Shown here: one piece after another, positions 13,144 to 29,892 of the stretch
Layout of the letters: every line of letters starts with the position of its first letter
Position numbering within the stretch: position 1 is the stretch's first letter
Assembly: GCF_002775205.1 (NCBI RefSeq)
Contig: NC_036447.1
Location: 25,340,501 to 25,404,500, forward strand
Reading direction: 5' to 3'
DNA: 64,000 nucleotides
Origin: Xiphophorus maculatus
Taxonomy: Eukaryota > Chordata > Actinopteri > Cyprinodontiformes > Poeciliidae
Program-made: the position numbers and the translations under genes
The notes under the pieces: model-generated
The model's input: the letters and a program-made list of their open reading frames with translations, nothing else
Database searches by the model: none
Told to the model about the DNA's origin: nothing

Positions 13144-16100
13144 CATTAGTCAAAGTTTCTCCAATTGTATCCATTGCCAAATGCAGACAGCACCGGTAGA
13201 AGAGGTGGAAAAAGAGGTCCAGGAACTCCTGTCCAGGCAGGACCCCAAGGACCCGCAGCCTTCGTTGGGACAGCTGGCGTTGGCACTTGTGTCCCGGAGC
13301 CTGGCTGATCCGAAGTTTTACTCTTCCAGAGCTCTGACACAACTTGTGCCCATCCGGTGCCTCTCTCACAGGTCAGTTGAGGCATGACGGGATCAGAAGT
13401 GCGAGTGGTCTGACACCAGATGTTTTGTACAGACTGAGTTTTGTACGAAACTCTGTTGTTTGTCTGTTGAGTTTGTATTGATTTGTATTTTTTCGTTGTT
13501 GTTTTTTTTTAATCTGTTGTTTGGGAAAAAAAATCTGTGACTGAATTCTGTCTCTTTGAGATATTTTGGACCGATCAGGGGTCATGATCACTCATTGTAA
13601 TATGAGGGGATTGCCAAAGTAAAATGACGTTAAATTGAAACGATTAATCGCAAAGAATCGATTATCGAAATACCTGTCAACTAATTTAGAAATTGATTAA
13701 TCGTTAACTGGCGTACGCTCTCAAATAAAGGCCATTTGCTGAAAAATCAACAAATTCAGACCAGCATTTACACTAAAACTATACAAAATATAAACACATT
13801 TTGCTTTTAAGATAAAAACACCTTTGATGTTAAATGTGTTACCCAAAACTCCCCAAGTAGCCTAGTTTTAGTTTTAGCTTCACTTGGTTCAAATTCGCTA
13901 AAGGCTTGATATGTTATTGCATTTTAAGCAATACAAAGTTTATTTTAATATTTAATAGGGGAATTTAATTATTTGCTTTCATCTTTTGTTGTATTTCTAC
14001 TATTGCATAGAAAAGGCTTAAGTGGTTCAATGAAAAATCCGCAAATTTTTGCCAATTTTTTTTATCCGATTAATCGTCAGAATAATCGATATCTAAAATA
14101 ATCGTTAGCTGCAGCTGTAATTGTATGTGAAATTTGCGCTTTTATCTTTCGGATCTCTTTCAAGTACATCCCATCAGGAACAAACTGAAACGTTTCTTAA
14201 CGGGACGCTGCCTTCTCTCTCCACAGTGTCTGTCCTGACCTCCTGCCTCTGGCCCTTGAGAAGAGGGATTATTTTCTCTGCCAGCTCTGCTTACTGTTCT
14301 TCCATGACATCCCAGAAGCCGTGACCTGCGCCTGCCTCAAGACATTCATCAGGTAGAACGGATCTCTTTTCAGTGAGCAAATCAACTTGCACAATTCGAT
14401 ATTTTTTTCAGAAGAGACGCTGTCAAAAAGAACAAAAAAGTCTCCACGTTTTGGTTGAGTCGAGCCTGTTTCATCCAGTTTACCTAGTATTAGGGATAAT
14501 TAGCCACAGCCAGACCTTGTACCGTTAAGACGTGTACAAACCGAAGGTGTTTTCCTCCAGTTTATCAGACGCCGACGCGGAGAGGTTGAGCCTGGAGCCC
14601 GACAGCGTCTCTTTCGTGGAAATGCTGATCTCAAACGAGCGCGCTCAGACCGGCCTGCAGAACGGCTTCAGCCCCGCTCTCTGCGAGGAGGACCGCACAG
14701 ACGCCGTCGACGACCCCAAGGCCAAAGCAAAAGAAAAACAGAAAGCGTCGCCACAACAGACGTGTCCAGTGGGAAAACACAAAGCTGCTCTGATGTATCC
14801 TTACAGCCGATTGTCACTTTAAGACTTTATTGGGGTTTTTTTCCCCCTTTTATCACTTTGTTTTATGCTTTTGTGATTATTTTTTGCTTATGTCGTATAA
14901 AGAACTGGATCTTAACTCAAGCGGTGCAGAAACGAGGTCCTGCAGACGGCGTACAGTGAAGCTCTGCTCCTCCCACATCTGAAGGATTTTTCCTCTGATC
15001 AAGTTGTCGTGAGTAACATCTTGTCACTTTTCAATCTCCAATATACAGGTCCATCTCAGCAAGTTAGAATATCATCAAAATAGTGGGTTTATTTCAGTAA
15101 TTCAGCTCAAAGAGCGAAACTCATGTTCTATAGATTCGTTACCATTGATGTATATTGCTACTGATGTATTATACTGCTGGTATACCACAGGGCTGGGCAA
15201 CAAATCGATTTTATCAATCAAATTTTCTGTTTTTGAAGATTAAATTGTTGGAAAATATGATTTTTTTTTCACCAATGCACTTCCTGGTTTTCCATGTTTA
15301 TTCAGTTAGTTATTTCCATAACTACCTGGGGGATTTTTTCCCCCTTGACGGGCGCGTTTTACAGTTTCTATTTATTTCAACTTTGAATTCAGGTCAACTT
15401 GCAGAAGGAATGATTGAAATGACAACCATTTTTTTAAAGATATTGTCTTTCATTTGTATTTTTGTTTTTAAGGAAAAAAAGCAAAATTGGAAATTGAATT
15501 TTGAAAAAAAGTCGTAACAGAGTCTCCTTGAAGCTTTTATCATCGTTGCTTGTGCACCGTTTTGCGCCACACTTTTTCCTCTCACCGAACTTTCCAATAG
15601 TATGTTTATAAACATATCACTCTGTAAGCAGGAAGTTTCATTAGCCCTGAACTATTGTAGATTTCTTATTGAGGGTTTTAAGTCAGCGTATTTCGCATGT
15701 TTTAATAGGCAGAAAATCCCATTTTGGCATTCAAGTTATCTTTTTTTTTTTTTTTTTTTTTTTTGGAGGATAACATCTCTGTGTACAATGAATCTGAGTT
15801 TCACTTTTTATTTCAGTTACTAAAAATGTCATTTTTTTCAATTACATTCTAATATTTTGAGAACTACCTGTAGATTGCGACTAAATCTGTGTCCTAAATC
15901 AGCTGTTTTTTTTCTCCCCGTTTTTATTTTTTTTTTAATTTTATTTCCAATCAGCTTTTCCTCCGGTACCTGGAGTTTCTTTACCTGCGATATTCCACAG
16001 ATGGTTTCTCACAAATGCACGGCTACAGATCACCCAGCTTGAATCAGGTATTTAAGATCCTCTTGAGCAAACCAAAATAAAGGTGTAAGCAAATCAGATG

Positions 16101-16468
16101 TTATAGCTTTTTTTTTTTACTTTCCTGTTGAATGCAGGTCATGGATTGGGTATGCATGCTGTTGGACGCCCATTTCACTGTGTTGGTAATGTCTCCAGTG
16201 GCCAAAGGCTTGCTGTTGAACCTTCAGTCTTTTGTTAGATCTCAGGTAAACATCAGTTTTTTGCTACAATAACCGGCCGATTGTTTCTGGGAAGTTTATT
16301 GGAACAACATGCAGCTTTTTTTTTTTTTATTAATTTTCTTTTTTTGTCTTTTAGGTAAGACTGTTTTCTGAGCTCGGGAAGATCGAGGGCAGCCTGCAGG
16401 AGCTCACTAAGATGAAGATGAAGAAAGACGTGGGGCAATACTCTATTGAAGTCATTGAGCTCTACTAG
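6806..16468 (+). CDS. NOL11: Nucleolar protein 11 (UTP-A / t-UTP component), complete
   Basis: Eighteen exons join in phase to 723 residues (human 719): 6806-6952, 7322-7435, 7572-7628, 8262-8410, 8836-8893, 9134-9275, 10308-10514, 11431-11507, 11800-11923, 12101-12192, 13001-13066, 13187-13371, 14227-14352, 14561-14794, 14930-15008, 15955-16047, 16138-16245 and 16355-16468. Recognisable blocks are the N-terminal propeller-like part ([31 protein letters not shown]), [36 protein letters not shown] and the C-terminus YSIEVIELY. In human cells NOL11 acts in the nucleolus with UTP4/Cirhin in rDNA transcription and early 18S pre-rRNA processing. The exon 7 donor is GC, not GT (10515-10516). No in-frame stop was seen in the exons. 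Introns hold MITE fragments, a minisatellite and a TA run. Confidence 0.95.
7651..7679. other. Perfect 12-bp hairpin in NOL11 intron 3
   Basis: GATTATGACCTC and its exact complement flank a 5-base loop. It begins 22 bases after the exon 3 donor. It may be an old MITE end or an RNA hairpin; no function can be assigned. Confidence 0.5.
8955..9075. repeat. Tc1-derived MITE fragment in NOL11 intron 5
   Basis: The wording TATAGTGCCTCGCGAAAATA followed by TGTGACAAAAAT and GTGAATACTTTT matches the general pattern of a common fish Tc1-related MITE that reports itself as a near palindrome. It appears incomplete. Confidence 0.4.
10050..10265. repeat. Degenerate minisatellite of ~50-bp units
   Basis: About four imperfect units share a core such as GCTAACGCTAAACC followed by an AT-rich segment with TTTGCAGAAG-like spacers. 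It lies in NOL11 intron 6, ending about 40 bases before exon 7. Confidence 0.55.
13112..13141. repeat. (TA)n microsatellite
   Basis: About 15 TA units lie in NOL11 intron 11, between the two short exons 11 and 12. Confidence 0.85.
13630..14118. repeat. ATTAATCG-rich MITE in NOL11 intron 12
   Basis: Left end wording GAAACGATTAATCG and right end wording TAATCGTTAGCTGCAGCTG are inverted relatives. They match the common teleost hAT-like MITE that begins AGGGCTGCAACTAACGATTA. A second relative lies at 62736-63463. Exact borders are uncertain. Confidence 0.45.
15048..15130. repeat. Mariner-type MITE fragment
   Basis: TACAGGTCCATCTCAGCAAG followed by TTAGAATATCATCAAAA is the typical left end of a widespread fish mariner-derived MITE. 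Only this end is clear. It lies in NOL11 intron 15. Confidence 0.45.
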
Positions 16469-16877
16469 AGGATGTGGCTTTATAAAACACCTACTTTGTC
16501 TTTAAATTTTTTTATTTTTTTGCCTCAGCTGCTTCCTGTCATTTAGGTTTTACTGTGAAAGAAAAGAAAATGTACGTCTGGCATAGTTATTTCCTTAGTT
16601 GCATGTGTCTGAAAAATTCTTTAATACATTTATTTTAGATGGTGGGATTGTGACTATTCTGGATTTGCATGTTTAATTCAAAGTCGTACATCTGATGCTT
16701 TTATAGACAAGTGGAGGTAAAGTCTCTCCATGGAACATTATGGTAAAGTTTTTATCTTATATATATTAGTAGAACTTTAATAATGCCCACGGAATTCAGT
16801 ATTTTTGTTTTCTTCGAGTGTCATAATACAGCTAACATTTTTTTTGTAAATCTATTAATTGTTTTTGTATTTTACAC

Positions 16878-16883
16878 ATTAAA
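16878..16883 (+). terminator. Possible NOL11 polyadenylation signal
   Basis: ATTAAA occurs 410 bases after the stop codon. No AATAAA is closer. Confidence 0.4.
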
Positions 16884-17533
16884 AAGAAAACCTTGATTCT
16901 AAATATCTATGAAAAAAATGTATCTATTTGTGTCATTTTGTCCTTTGTGGAACTATAACAGGTTAGCTAACCTTGTAAAAGCCTGCCCCATTGTTCTTCA
17001 CTATGCTTCACAGAGGGTCTGGATCCGTGACTTTTGAGAAACGATAGTTAGCTGGAGACATACTTAAGTTTTAAATTCTTCCAAATTTAATGTAAAGCAC
17101 GGGTCCTACACTGTGAAGCTCACCGGAAGTTGCCTGCATTGTAAATGACCATTCTCCACTGCAAAGAGAGAAGTGTAGAGCCAAACCAGGCAGGTGTTAA
17201 TATTAATGTAGTATTTGAAAGAATGGCCAACATGGACAGAACAGTTTTGTTCACTTCTTCTGCCGCCGTTTTTAAAACCACTATTTTAAAAAAAATCCAT
17301 GTAACAATGTTTTTTCTGTTGGCTAAGCTGTTGAAATTCAACAGGAGAAATCCAAGTCAACGGGAGAAATTGAGCATGTAAGTAGATTAGGAGAGAGTGG
17401 AATTGCGTGGGGAGGCAACAGGTTAGTAAATTAGTGTATTTTTTATACTCTTGTTCAGAAATGTTACGCAGTCTGTAGACACGGGAGGAAGAAAATGTGG
17501 CGACGACTTAACTCATGGGAACGAGTTTTTTTT

Positions 17534-18305
17534 CTTCTGCCATTTCACCAGAAGGGCTACGTAAAATGTACCTTTGTTGGTGAAATGTACTTGAGATTTA
17601 AGGCAATGAATACGGGAAAGTAAAAAAAAAAAAATGAAAACACAAATGTGAATTCTGGAGTTCAACTAGCCCATACAAGAGTAAGGATAAAATCTTTAAT
17701 ACTTTTAGTGTAGAAGGTTTTCTGCTGCTCGATAGCAGAACTACAGCAGAAACTAGCTAGCTTATATGTGCACCAAGTAAAAAGGAGACATTTTTTCAAA
17801 GAGGAGATTCATTTATGTCAGTGAGAATTACCTAAATTATTTATTTTTGCTAAATACTACAGTTATGAGAGAGAAAATATATAAGACTTTTTTCTAATGT
17901 CTTCAAAATCAGAAGTTTACATACATTTCTCGCATTTCTACAAATAACTAACTTTTTCGCCACATTGTCAGAACCGGGTATTAGTGTGTAGAATTTTGAG
18001 GAAAACTAATAATTTCATACAATTTGGAGTAAGGCTGATATAAAATGTGGACAAAGTGATAGCGAGTGCTTTCCAAAGGCATTTTATTTGAGCTTTAATC
18101 TGAAGACCCACAGTCTTCACAGATTGTGAGTTCACACTAACACACTGCACCCAATTTGGACCCAAACGTTCAAATGTTTTAACTGCTACTGAGGGCCGGT
18201 TGGGTTGGTTTCCCTTGCTTCTGCCATTTCACCACAAGGGCTACGTAAAATGTACTTTTGTTGGTGAAATGTACTTGAGATTTAAGGCAATGAATACAGG
18301 AAAGT
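17534..18305. repeat. Direct repeat pair of ~88 bp, 683 bp apart
   Basis: 17534-17622 and 18217-18305 are nearly identical, with about three mismatches, and start at TTCTGCCATTTCACCA. They may be the ends of a small unidentified element or a local duplication. No protein signature lies between them. Confidence 0.75.
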
Positions 18306-18312
18306 ATTCATT

Positions 18313-18480
18313 GATAAGATAAGATAGATAAGATAAATCTTTATTGGCATTGTCACAAGAACAACGAAATTTAAAAAGTGCCATCAGTCAGTGCATATGC
18401 TTAAAAACAAAAAATAACTGTCTCACAATTCACACACAATGTAAGGAATAACAAATAACTGGTAAAAAAAAAAAAAACCC
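18313..18480 (-). mobile_element. 3' tail of an L2/CR1-type LINE, minus strand
   Basis: GATAAGATAGATAAGATAAA is followed by CTTTATTGGCATTGTCACAA and ACAACGAAATTT, the familiar fish LINE 3' end with a GATA-type repeat tail. It is 5' truncated, and no reverse transcriptase frame remains. Confidence 0.6.
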
Positions 18481-18632
18481 AAAAAAAACCTAATAAATAA
18501 GAATAGCCACATTCTCACAGGCATCATTCATGATGATTAATGGTTGTTTTTGATTGCATTTAGTTTTGTTATTGCTATCAGGTATACTTGAATACAGGCA
18601 ATGATGCTAGGGGATTTAAATGTGTATGCTTG

Positions 18633-18637
<5 letters not shown>

Positions 18638-18727
<90 letters not shown>
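18638..18727. repeat. (TA)n microsatellite, ~45 units
   Basis: About 90 bases of uninterrupted TA. The apparent IY-rich reading frames across it on both strands are artefacts of the repeat. Confidence 0.95.
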
Positions 18728-18728
<1 letters not shown>

Positions 18729-19539
18729 TGTATTTTTTTTTTTTGTCCAACACTGAGATTTTTAGGCCAACTCTCCCTGCTGACTGATCGCAACTAGCGC
18801 AGACCGACACCGACTTTTGCCATTTAAAGGCGTCTTATGAAGATCTAAAGGCTGGGGAACTACAATGGCAGCTTTGTGCCACTTGTTCTTGAAATGTTTA
18901 ACTATATAACACGATCAAAAACACCACTACGTCACATGGAGATAAAAAAAAAAGAAGCAATAGCGAAAGGCAGAGAAGCTCAAATATTTTACTGTCAAAT
19001 ACAACCAGTAATGATGGAAGTAAAAATGCTTTTATATTTTTATATGCTGTTATGTTCTATTATTGCATAGAACAAAATGGCTTAGTTGGAGATAAATTTA
19101 AAGGACTGACATGTCTGAATATAAATATTTTCATATATTTTCATAAATACTGTAGTTTTGTTCATGCAATTCCTCCAGGACTTTATATTGTTAGTAATCC
19201 ACTAATGTTTGTTTTCATCCTTTCATTATGTTTAGAAATACCTTGTCAGATTTTTATGTTGCACAGGACAATTCATTTTCGATTGCAGTTGGTAGTTAGA
19301 TTACTAGCACACAAGAGGGCAGTGTAGTGTTAGAAGAGACTGGTGTGGTGTTTCATAGCAACATATTAATTTAAGAATTAAAATTCTTATAATAATAAAA
19401 ATGTTTCACTTTTAATGTTAAATTACACTTTTTTGTAGTGAAATGTGGCTCGTTATATTGTTCTCAAAAAAGATGAACAAAAGGATCATGAAGTGGATTT
19501 TTTTATTTTTTGCTGTGGTTCTGAGGGTAGAGTGATCGT

Positions 19540-20193
19540 CTTGTGATCAGAAGGTTGTAAGTTTGATTTCAGCTTCCTCCTGCCACATGTTGAGGTGCCC
19601 CTGGGCAAGGCACTCAACCCCAAGTTACCCACCAATCTGCATGTCGGTGTAAATGTGTGTGTGGGTGAATGTGACTGTAGTGTGAAGCGCTTTGAGTGGT
19701 CTAAAGGATTAACAAGGCACTACACAAGTTCAGTCCATTTATCTTTTCTTTTTTTTGATAAATTCTGTGTTGTTTTTTATACCAAACATAAAAAAGCTGA
19801 TTTAACAAGTTTGGACTTCTCCAGGGTCCCAGGCGTTAAATTAATATTAGAATTACATCTGTACATAATATTAGATGATAATTGTAATCATAATTTAATA
19901 CTTTGTTCCCTGAAGAAGCCCAAACTTGTTATGTCTGGTTTGTTTGTTATAAGAAGAAAAAGCAGGTTTTATCAAGAATGAAAGGAACTGTGTGATCTTT
20001 CTGTTAGTCTTTATTTAAAATAACAGATTCAAGATAGTATAACAAACTTAACAAAATAAAGTGCAACTTAACATGAAAATCTGAGTAGAAAAGGCAAAAA
20101 AATACAATCCATGAAAGTACTAAAACGTAACCAGAAATCATTACTACTACAGGAAGAAAGTCGACTATTAAATTAATTCCTTGCTATAAATAT
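19540..20193. repeat. Copy 2 of the ~650-bp duplicated repeat block
   Basis: This is the same orientation and nearly the same sequence as 1-653. Upstream of it, 19513-19539 adds more of a tRNA-like head (GAGGGTAGAGTGATCG). Together the two copies bracket APOH and NOL11 as direct repeats 19.5 kb apart. Confidence 0.85.
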
Positions 20194-22008
20194 AAAGCTT
20201 ATGTTGTTATGTTGCTTTGTTGAGCTTATGTGTTGTCTGCTGGTATAAAAGAGAAGAACAAGGGGCTAAGGAACGCCTGATTCAGTTATTTTTGACATGG
20301 CGTTAATCAACTTTACAATAAGACTGCAAGTTATGTTTTGTTTAACATCTGCAGAGGCTGTAGACCTCAACACAGTTTCCCTGGGTTCAATTCCATGTCC
20401 TGGGCAATCTGCTGCATGTCATTCTCTTCTGCCTCCTTCTAATTTCCTGCTCAACTGACCAAAAAAAGTCAGAATATGTTTACCACTACATTGTGCTCGT
20501 TTCCTCATGTTCAAAAACAATCAAAAATGCAGCACTTTCTTCCTTTATCTCTCATTCGCTCTGTTTCTTAAATAATTAGTAAGTTACTTCATATATACTT
20601 CATATGTTACATACTTACACACATATAAATGGATACAAATATACACATATATATGAACATGCACATATATACATCCCTTCCAAGGGCTGCCACCTTATTG
20701 TGGTGGAGGTGTTTGAGTTTTCCAGTGATCCTAGGAGCTATGCTGGCTGGGGCTTCATGCCCCTGGTACGGTGACCAAATGCAGACAGGTCCTAGGTGAG
20801 GAACCAGACCAAGTGCAGCCCTATTCCTCTACATGTCATGCATAGCCGCGCTGCCGCCGTAGAATAATTCTGTTAACTCAATCAAACTTATACATGTAGA
20901 TATTATTAATTTCGTGCTGTGCTCCACAGCAAAAGGAAATACCGTTAAAGTACAACTCAAAACCACTTCTTTCTCGCGCAGACTCGTTGCCATAGCAACT
21001 GACAACAATGCCACAAAAAAAAAAAAACCTCATATTTCCCACACAAAGAGCAGAACATTCAGTCTGTTGCAGTCGTGTGTATTAATGTTTATTTTGAGAT
21101 TATTAATAAGTGATTGCTGTGGTAAGAGGAGAAAACCATAAATATATCGCTGCACTTGACTGTATGGCTAGCTCCATGGCTAGCTCGCTGTTACTGTCTC
21201 TTACTCTGCAGTTGTGGAGTCACAATGTCTGGGATCATGAGCGCCCCCTGCCATGAGGCAAGAGAACTATTTTATCATTATGTATTATTTTTCTGATGAC
21301 AGGTGATGAATTAGCCGCTTAAATTAGCAGCTTAAATTCCTGCAAATTGGCAGTCAAATTTTGCAGTAAACAATGTTACTGACTTTAAATAATGATGTTT
21401 AGATGTAAATTGTCTTTTTTTTAAGTGTTTACTCAACAAAAACACTAGTCTCTTGCAAAACTATTTGCACTCCTGACATTTTTTTTTCATATTTTTCCAT
21501 GATGCAACTACAAAACGTCAAAGTGTGTCACTGTAAAATGATTCAAAACAACATTATTTTAAAATATTTTCTACAAACAGAATTCGAAAACAGGAATGAT
21601 TAAATTAGTCTTTCCGTAAATGAAGTCAAACTCTCTCAGTTGCCAATAAGTTAAGTTGAAACAAGAAGTCTGCTTTCTTCCGGTAAACCTATAAATTCGC
21701 CGTGACCTCTGTTTCTCTAAGGTCACGGCCGTTCATGTCAATAACCTTGACATGAACTTTTCAAACGAGGCAAAAATATTTGCTGAATTCTTCAGTTTCT
21801 TTCTTCCTTTTTTTCTTTTTGCATATTCAATAACTTTGAGAATGAGGAAGACGATTTCAATAAAAGGAGAATATACTGCAATATCACCGCTTGCTGTACT
21901 TAGTCTTCAGCATTGAGCAATATTAAATTAAACATTTCATTTAAACACCGACCAGTTGGAGAAGAAATTCCTGTAACAAATTATTTGAGGCTGTTCAGTT
22001 AATCCAAG
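20194..22008. other. Spacer upstream of lectin A
   Basis: No coding exon is visible. It holds a LINE fragment near 20690-20830, AT-rich sequence, and small perfect hairpins at 21731-21757 that lie about 250 bases before the lectin A start codon. Confidence 0.5.
20690..20830 (+). mobile_element. LINE 5'-region fragment
   Basis: Wording such as CTGCCACCTTATTGTGGTGG and AGGAGCTATGCTGGCTGGGG followed by CAGGTCCTAGGTGAGG recurs in the 5' region of teleost LINEs. Only this short piece is present; the clade is not certain. Confidence 0.45.
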
Positions 22009-27918
<5,910 letters not shown>

Positions 27919-28861
27919 TAGTAGTGCTAATAGGAACTAGAAAAACAAAATTTCTGAAGAAATTTAGCCGGGGCCTGCCAAGGCGCGCCCGTCTGGTTTG
28001 TGCCCGGCGTCGTCACGCTACAAATTGGCATCGACGCTAAAGGATGCTGCAATGTAATCAAGTTCAGATTTCTTTAGCCGAAATCTCTTTGCTTCCTTGT
28101 CTTTCGTTAGGCGATGAAATACGTTCATGTTTGGTTCGGTTCAGTTCTACTCTAGTGGGCAGACTGTACCGCAGCTGCTGCGCTACAGATATTTCTCCGC
28201 TGATTTTCAGTAAAACTCTACAACGGAGAACCTGGAGGTTCTGGTTCGGATGAACAAAATAAACCCAGATATTTTATGTTTTATTATTTGAAATTATTGA
28301 TAGGCCAAGCATAACGAAAAAAAACTCAGATCATGAAGTTATTTTATGTAATTCAAACAAAAATTATAATTTACATCATACCAAGCTAATATTATGTAGT
28401 TCTGCTGTTTTTCACTGTCGGCACAAGACGGCAGCTGAGAGTATCTGTATCCGAAGCAACTGATTCAGTGAAGTAGCTTAATATGCTAGTTCCGGTTATT
28501 TGTGGCAATTTCTGCAAGTCACAATAGCTCTAGGTTGAGGTAAAACAAAATTGCCTTATTTCAGCTGATCAGATTGATGTTAACAGAGATTTTGTAGCCT
28601 AACAGGTTTCACGAAAGCCAGTTAGCAAAGTGCTAACATGTGAACAAATTGTGGTTCCATCAAGCTAGCAGCTACGCTATCAGAGCCACAACAAAATATC
28701 CCACAGCAGTCAAACTTTTAAAATCGATCACATTTCTTAAAGAACACATTACATTTAACAACTGTAAGCAGTTCTAATAATATAGTAATGAAATTAAATA
28801 GTATATTTTATGGACAGAACACAAACACTTCTTACCTTAACCAAGCAGTCGGAAGCAGAAA

Positions 28862-29380
28862 GCTCTTCTTCTTCTTTTTGTTTTTAATGGCGGTTGGCAA
28901 GCAACTTAATGGTGTGCATTACCGCCACCTACTGGTATGGAGTGTGGATCAGGGCGCAACTTAAAAAAAAAACACTAAATCCTTTCTATCAGTTTAGTTT
29001 TCTTAAGAAATTTTATGAAATAACATAAATATTCATGGGGCGTGCTGTGGTGGCGCAGGGGGTTAGCACGCCCCACGTTTCAGTTAACCGCTCCCCAATC
29101 TAAAGTCTTACATATAATCCTGTTACCTTCAAACATGTAATAACCGCTTTATTTATTTTGTGTTTAATTAATATCTTATTAAGTTTAAATGTCTCTATAT
29201 CATATTTCCTAATTTATTGTACTTGCTTTATATTTTCCACAATTAATTATTACATGTTCTACTGTTTCCATATCCATACCACACTCACATCTACCTGTTG
29301 GATGTTTACCAATCAAATTTAAAGTTTTGTTTAATCCAGTATATCCAAGGCACAATCTTTTTTTTTTTCATACTTGCTCT
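28862..29380 (-). mobile_element. 3' part of a non-LTR retrotransposon, minus strand
   Basis: Read on the minus strand, 29330-29240 encodes GKHPTGRCECGMDMETVEHV, a cysteine/histidine motif found at the end of the ORF2 of several fish LINEs, perhaps the I/Nimb group. The 3' end carries a short GAA-type tail (CTTCTTCTTCTTT on the plus strand near 28864). Stops interrupt it, and a SINE piece lies within it. Confidence 0.45.
29037..29085 (+). mobile_element. Head of a tRNA-derived SINE
   Basis: GTGCTGTGGTGGCGCAGGGG followed by GTTAGCACGCCCCACGTTT has the A-box-like start of a fish tRNA SINE. Only the first ~50 bases remain; no B box or tail is attached. Confidence 0.45.
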
Positions 29381-29624
29381 TTTCGCTTTTCAGACTTACA
29401 ATACTTCATTTGAGCCAGCTGGGGGAGACAATTCTCTGTTTTAGCCAGTAGGGTATTAGGGTTTTCAATGGATTTTCCCCATTGACTTATAATGGGGTTT
29501 TTTTCGTAGTTTTTTGCGAATTATGTCGCCATGTTCATCCCGAATCCCACCAAAAGTAATAGCTGGAATGGCGTGAATTTTCTGCAGGTTTTGATACCTC
29601 TTTTGTAGGTGTGCACGCAGCGGT

Positions 29625-29790
29625 ATGAGCCGCATTAACGGTTACGGATGAAAAATAAAGAATTATAATAATAAAGAAACTTTTCTTGGGAGAATAGCAA
29701 TAGGTTCCTGCCATTGCTTTGCATGGCAGGCCCCAATAATAACAGTAGTGCTTGCTGTTGCTTTTATTATGACAAAAGGTCAGCTTTCCA
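29625..29790. repeat. Palindrome-bearing fish repeat fragment
   Basis: CCTGCCATTGCTTTGCATGG and its neighbour CAGGCCCCAATAATAA form a near-palindromic motif. I have seen comparable wording in repeated teleost DNA. Family not known. Confidence 0.35.
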
Positions 29791-29892
29791 TTACGCGGCT
29801 GTGGCATGTTTTAGATTCCCTCATTCTGTTAAACTAATTCTCATTACATTATGTGTTTTTAATCAATGTCCGCCTTGTCAAAGTTCTAATAT

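Larger units (their letters stand above)
16889..19539. other. Intergenic repeat-rich spacer, no gene seen
   Basis: This 2.6-kb stretch has only short chance frames. It contains an 88-base direct repeat pair, a LINE 3' tail, a long TA microsatellite and AT-rich unique sequence. Confidence 0.6.

Noticed and set aside
15155-15517. 120-codon plus frame in NOL11 intron 15
   Set aside because: Low-complexity F/I/L-rich text in AT-rich intron; the exons on either side join without it.
18588-18797. IY-rich frames on both strands
   Set aside because: They are translations of a TA microsatellite.
19595-19981. 128-codon plus frame
   Set aside because: It lies in the duplicated SINE-containing block and is partly shared with 56-265; no codon-level signal or domain.
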